From Desulfovibrio cuneatus DSM 11391 (GTDB lineage Bacteria; Desulfobacterota; Desulfovibrionia; Desulfovibrionales; Desulfovibrionaceae): DNA of 64,000 nt. The notes beneath the pieces were generated by a model that saw nothing but the letters and a program-made list of their open reading frames with translations, was not told where the DNA came from and did no database searches. The position numbers and the translations under genes were made by a program. The stretch is taken from NCBI RefSeq assembly GCF_000430005.1, contig NZ_AUCY01000019.1:1-64000 (forward strand). The letters run 5' to 3'. This document shows positions 62,501 to 64,000 of the stretch, piece after piece (within the stretch, counting starts at the first letter, position 1; every line of letters starts with the position of its first letter).

Positions 62501-62536
62501 ACTAAGGCGTTCATGGCGAACGTTCGTAAAGCCTAA
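59513..62536 (+). CDS. fdhA: Formate dehydrogenase catalytic subunit, selenocysteine
   Basis: A 1007-residue Mo/W-bis-MGD enzyme that oxidises formate to CO2. The twin-arginine signal SRRTFLKFTAGA sends it to the periplasm. The [4Fe-4S] site is VCCYCAVGCG with a fourth Cys in ALCAKG. The in-frame TGA at 60086-60088 (residue 192) lies between HQARI and HSPTVPALAESFGRGA, exactly where FDHs have Sec-His, and a hairpin follows, so it is read as selenocysteine. MTNYWEDISNSDCVLMMG and the C-terminal cap domain follow. The ATG at 59513 has AGGAGG upstream. Readers that stop at TGA split it in two. Confidence 0.96.
60086..60121 (+). promoter_or_regulatory. Bacterial SECIS element in fdhA
   Basis: The UGA codon is followed 17 bases on by CGGCTCT-GGC-AGAGTCG (60105-60121), a 7-base stem with one G-U pair and a short loop. 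The position is that of SelB-binding SECIS hairpins. selB, selC and selA lie outside the window. Confidence 0.75.
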
Positions 62537-62547
62537 GGAGGTGAACC

Positions 62548-63258
62548 ATGGGTAAAATGATGTTCATCGACCTGACCCGCTGCACAGCATGCCGTGGGTG
62601 CCAGGTGGCCTGTAAGCAGTGGAAGAGCCTGCCGGGTGAAGCAACCCGCAATACCGGTACTCACCAAAACCCGCCGGACCTCAGTTTTAACACGCTGAAG
62701 CTGGTGCGTTTTTCAGAACCTAAAGTAGATGGGAAATTGCACTGGTTGTTTTTCCCGGATGCCTGCCGCCACTGCCTGGAACCCCCCTGCATGGGCCAGG
62801 CAAACCTGGACGATGAAGGTGCTGTGATTCAGGACGAAGCCACTGGCGCTGTCATCTTCACCGATAAAATTGCCAATGCCGATGCGGAAGCTGTGCGTAC
62901 TGCTTGTCCTTATGACATTCCCCGTCCTGAAAAAGACGGGAAAATGTCTTCCAAGTGCGACTTTTGCATAGACCGTATTAGCAATGGCATGAAACCTTCC
63001 TGTGTGCATGTGTGCCCCACGGGCTGCATGAACTTTGGCACGGAAGAAGAAATGCGGGCCCTTGCCAAAACACGCCTGGAAGAAGTGAAAAAACACTACC
63101 CACAGGCAACCCTTGGCAATGACGACGTGCGGGTTATGTACCTGTTCGCTGTTGACCCTAAAAACTACTCCTATAACGCCGTTGCGGAAGCGGCCCCCAC
63201 CGGGCCCATGACACGGCGCGAAGTGTTTGCCAGCCTTGCCGGCAAACCCAAGGCATAG
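62548..63258 (+). CDS. fdhB: Formate dehydrogenase iron-sulfur subunit
   Basis: A 236-residue electron-transfer subunit with four [4Fe-4S] sites: RCTACRGCQVACKQW, CRHCLEPPC, a central ACPYDIP, and SKCDFCIDRI with CVHVCPTGCM. It has no signal peptide and so is probably carried out with folded FdhA through Tat. GGAGGTG precedes the ATG, 11 bases after fdhA. No cytochrome or membrane anchor gene follows, consistent with a soluble periplasmic FdhAB feeding cytochrome c3. Confidence 0.95.
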   Translation: MGKMMFIDLTRCTACRGCQVACKQWKSLPGEATRNTGTHQNPPDLSFNTLKLVRFSEPKVDGKLHWLFFPDACRHCLEPPCMGQANLDDEGAVIQDEATGAVIFTDKIANADAEAVRTACPYDIPRPEKDGKMSSKCDFCIDRISNGMKPSCVHVCPTGCMNFGTEEEMRALAKTRLEEVKKHYPQATLGNDDVRVMYLFAVDPKNYSYNAVAEAAPTGPMTRREVFASLAGKPKA

Positions 63259-63259
63259 G

Positions 63260-63482
63260 CGAAACGCTGATTTATTCCGTTTGACGGCGTTACTTTCTCC
63301 GCTCGGGCTTCGTGGAAATGTGCGTGTGGCAAAAGCCACACGCACCCTCCGCGCCTCGCTCCACGGCTCGCTAACGCTCGCGACTGCCGTCGGCTTTAGT
63401 GAAATGGGGCAAGACAGGAGGAGCCCACCCCTCTCGTAAAATAACCTTGTGCCTTGCCAAACAAAATAACTGAGCGCTTCCC
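63260..63482. repeat. Long palindromic repeat, extended copy (c)
   Basis: A 223-base element starting 1-2 bases after the fdhB stop. Outer arms GAAACGCTGATTTATTCCG... and ...AAAATAACTGAGCGCTTC pair, then GTTTGAC/GCCAAAC. The interior is enlarged by GTGCGTGTGGC/GCCACACGCAC and by a module related to 56482-56513. No gene is seen from 63259 to 63747. Confidence 0.7.
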
Positions 63483-63619
63483 CTGTGCTTTATACTCATT
63501 GATTGTTCATTATAGAAAACCCCTGGCAATAGATGTTGCCGGGGGTTTTATGTATACGTATTCATTTGCTACTTGGGGAGGAGTCTTTTTCAGAAAATAG
63601 CCATATTTAGTATGGACTT

Positions 63620-63747
63620 GGGAACTCTGGTTTTTTTCGTTTGGCAAGGCACGAAGTATTTTCTGAAAGGGCGGCTGGACTCTTTGGTCCTGCCCCCTTT
63701 CAAAAAATGCAAGTAACGCCGCCAAACGGAAAAAGACAGTGTTCCCC
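63620..63747. repeat. Long palindromic repeat, full copy (d)
   Basis: A 128-base element beginning on the base after the ssb stop (minus strand). Outer arms GGGGAACACTG... and ...CCAGAGTTCCC, then CCGTTTGGC/GCCAAACG, and an inner TTTTTTGAAAGGG/CCCTTTCAGAAAA stem with GGACCAAAGAGTCC at the tip. The arm sequence differs from the other copies but pairs with itself. Confidence 0.7.
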
Positions 63748-64000
63748 TTAAAATGGTACGTCGTCCATGCCACTGGCTTCCGAAGGGAAGGCAGGGCCGA
63801 GGTCCTCCATGGGGTCTTGCTGGCGTTGCTGCTGGCGCTGTTGCGGTGGGCGCTGCTGCTGTGGCGGACGGTTGCTGGGGGCATCATAACCGCCAGTGTC
63901 TGGGCCATCGCCGCCGCCGCTTTGGCCTTTACGGTCCAGGAACTGGACGCGGTTGGCCTTAATTTCCGTGGAATAGCGGTCTTGGCCTTGCTGGTCTTGC
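63748..64000 (-). CDS. ssb: Single-stranded DNA-binding protein, N-terminus outside window
   Basis: The last 83 codons of SSB: the end of the OB domain (DRYSTEIKANRVQFLDRK), a Gln/Pro/Arg-rich disordered linker (residues rich in QQQR), and the acidic tip MDDVPF that recruits repair and replication proteins. The frame is open to the window edge, so the DNA-binding core lies beyond it. Confidence 0.9.
   Translation of the reverse strand, partial: QDQQGQDRYSTEIKANRVQFLDRKGQSGGGDGPDTGGYDAPSNRPPQQQRPPQQRQQQRQQDPMEDLGPAFPSEASGMDDVPF

Noticed and set aside
1-64000. CRISPR array
   Set aside because: No regularly spaced direct repeats of 25-40 bases were found; the repeats here are dispersed inverted elements.

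Overview
This window looks like the chromosome of a sulfate- or sulfite-reducing Desulfovibrionaceae bacterium of moderate GC content, perhaps a gut lineage near Bilophila, Mailhella or Desulfovibrio; the genus cannot be fixed by eye. The indications are a selenocysteine formate dehydrogenase (FdhAB type) with its accessory genes, a TauE/SafE permease paired with a small membrane protein, a two-FeoA feo operon with a Cys-rich FeoB partner, a long yceD-rpmF-plsX-fab-glyA-rib-nusB-leuS cluster, and an L28 of the type with a Cys-pair.

Layout. 1-4.4 kb: the end of a family 2 glycosyltransferase, then zinc-ribbon protein-gpmI-rsfS on the minus strand and a conserved small protein. 4.6-7.1 kb: tRNA-Pro(CGG) followed by an AT-rich island. 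It holds a phage-type small protein, a two-gene TIR + SLATT membrane protein pair (probable antiphage defence), an S24 phage repressor with paired operators, and a truncated Cro-like gene. No integrase is present, so this is a prophage relic. 7.4-12 kb: acyl-ACP thioesterase-moaA, then rpsF-rpsR-rplI-dnaB behind a strong sigma-70 promoter. 12-20.5 kb: a GGDEF protein converging on an HD-GYP protein, pyruvate kinase, lon (with a frameshift) and radC. 20.8-37.1 kb: the minus-strand cluster yceD-rpmF-plsX-fabH-fabG-acpP-fabF-glyA-ribD-ribE-(small ORF)-ribBA-ribH-nusB-leuS-lptE-holA. It combines type II fatty acid synthesis, one-carbon metabolism, the whole riboflavin pathway and housekeeping genes. 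37.5-48.5 kb: rpmB, fxsA, an MFS permease, the TauE pair, rpsT, a lytic transglycosylase, two identical tRNA-Arg(ACG), glpX, a TerC-family gene with a structured leader, and dapA. 48.9-56.3 kb: xdhC, the feo operon, queF divergent from a queuosine-precursor-transporter-like gene, and a WbaP-type sugar transferase. 56.8-63.3 kb: fdhE-fdhD-mobA then fdhA(Sec)-fdhB, a coherent formate oxidation module. The window ends inside ssb.

The most unusual signals lie between genes. (1) A family of long imperfect palindromes of about 125-225 bp (four full copies and at least five short ones) whose GAAACGCTGATTTATTC-like end begins 0-3 bases after stop codons; the outer stems differ between copies yet stay complementary. 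(2) A second, MITE-like family with AGACYATTGCAA ends. (3) A TIR/SLATT defence-like pair inside a phage relic. (4) A one-base frameshift that separates the catalytic Ser and Lys of Lon. (5) A leader with three consecutive hairpins before the TerC-family gene. (6) A perfect 10-bp inverted repeat just downstream of a probable feo promoter.
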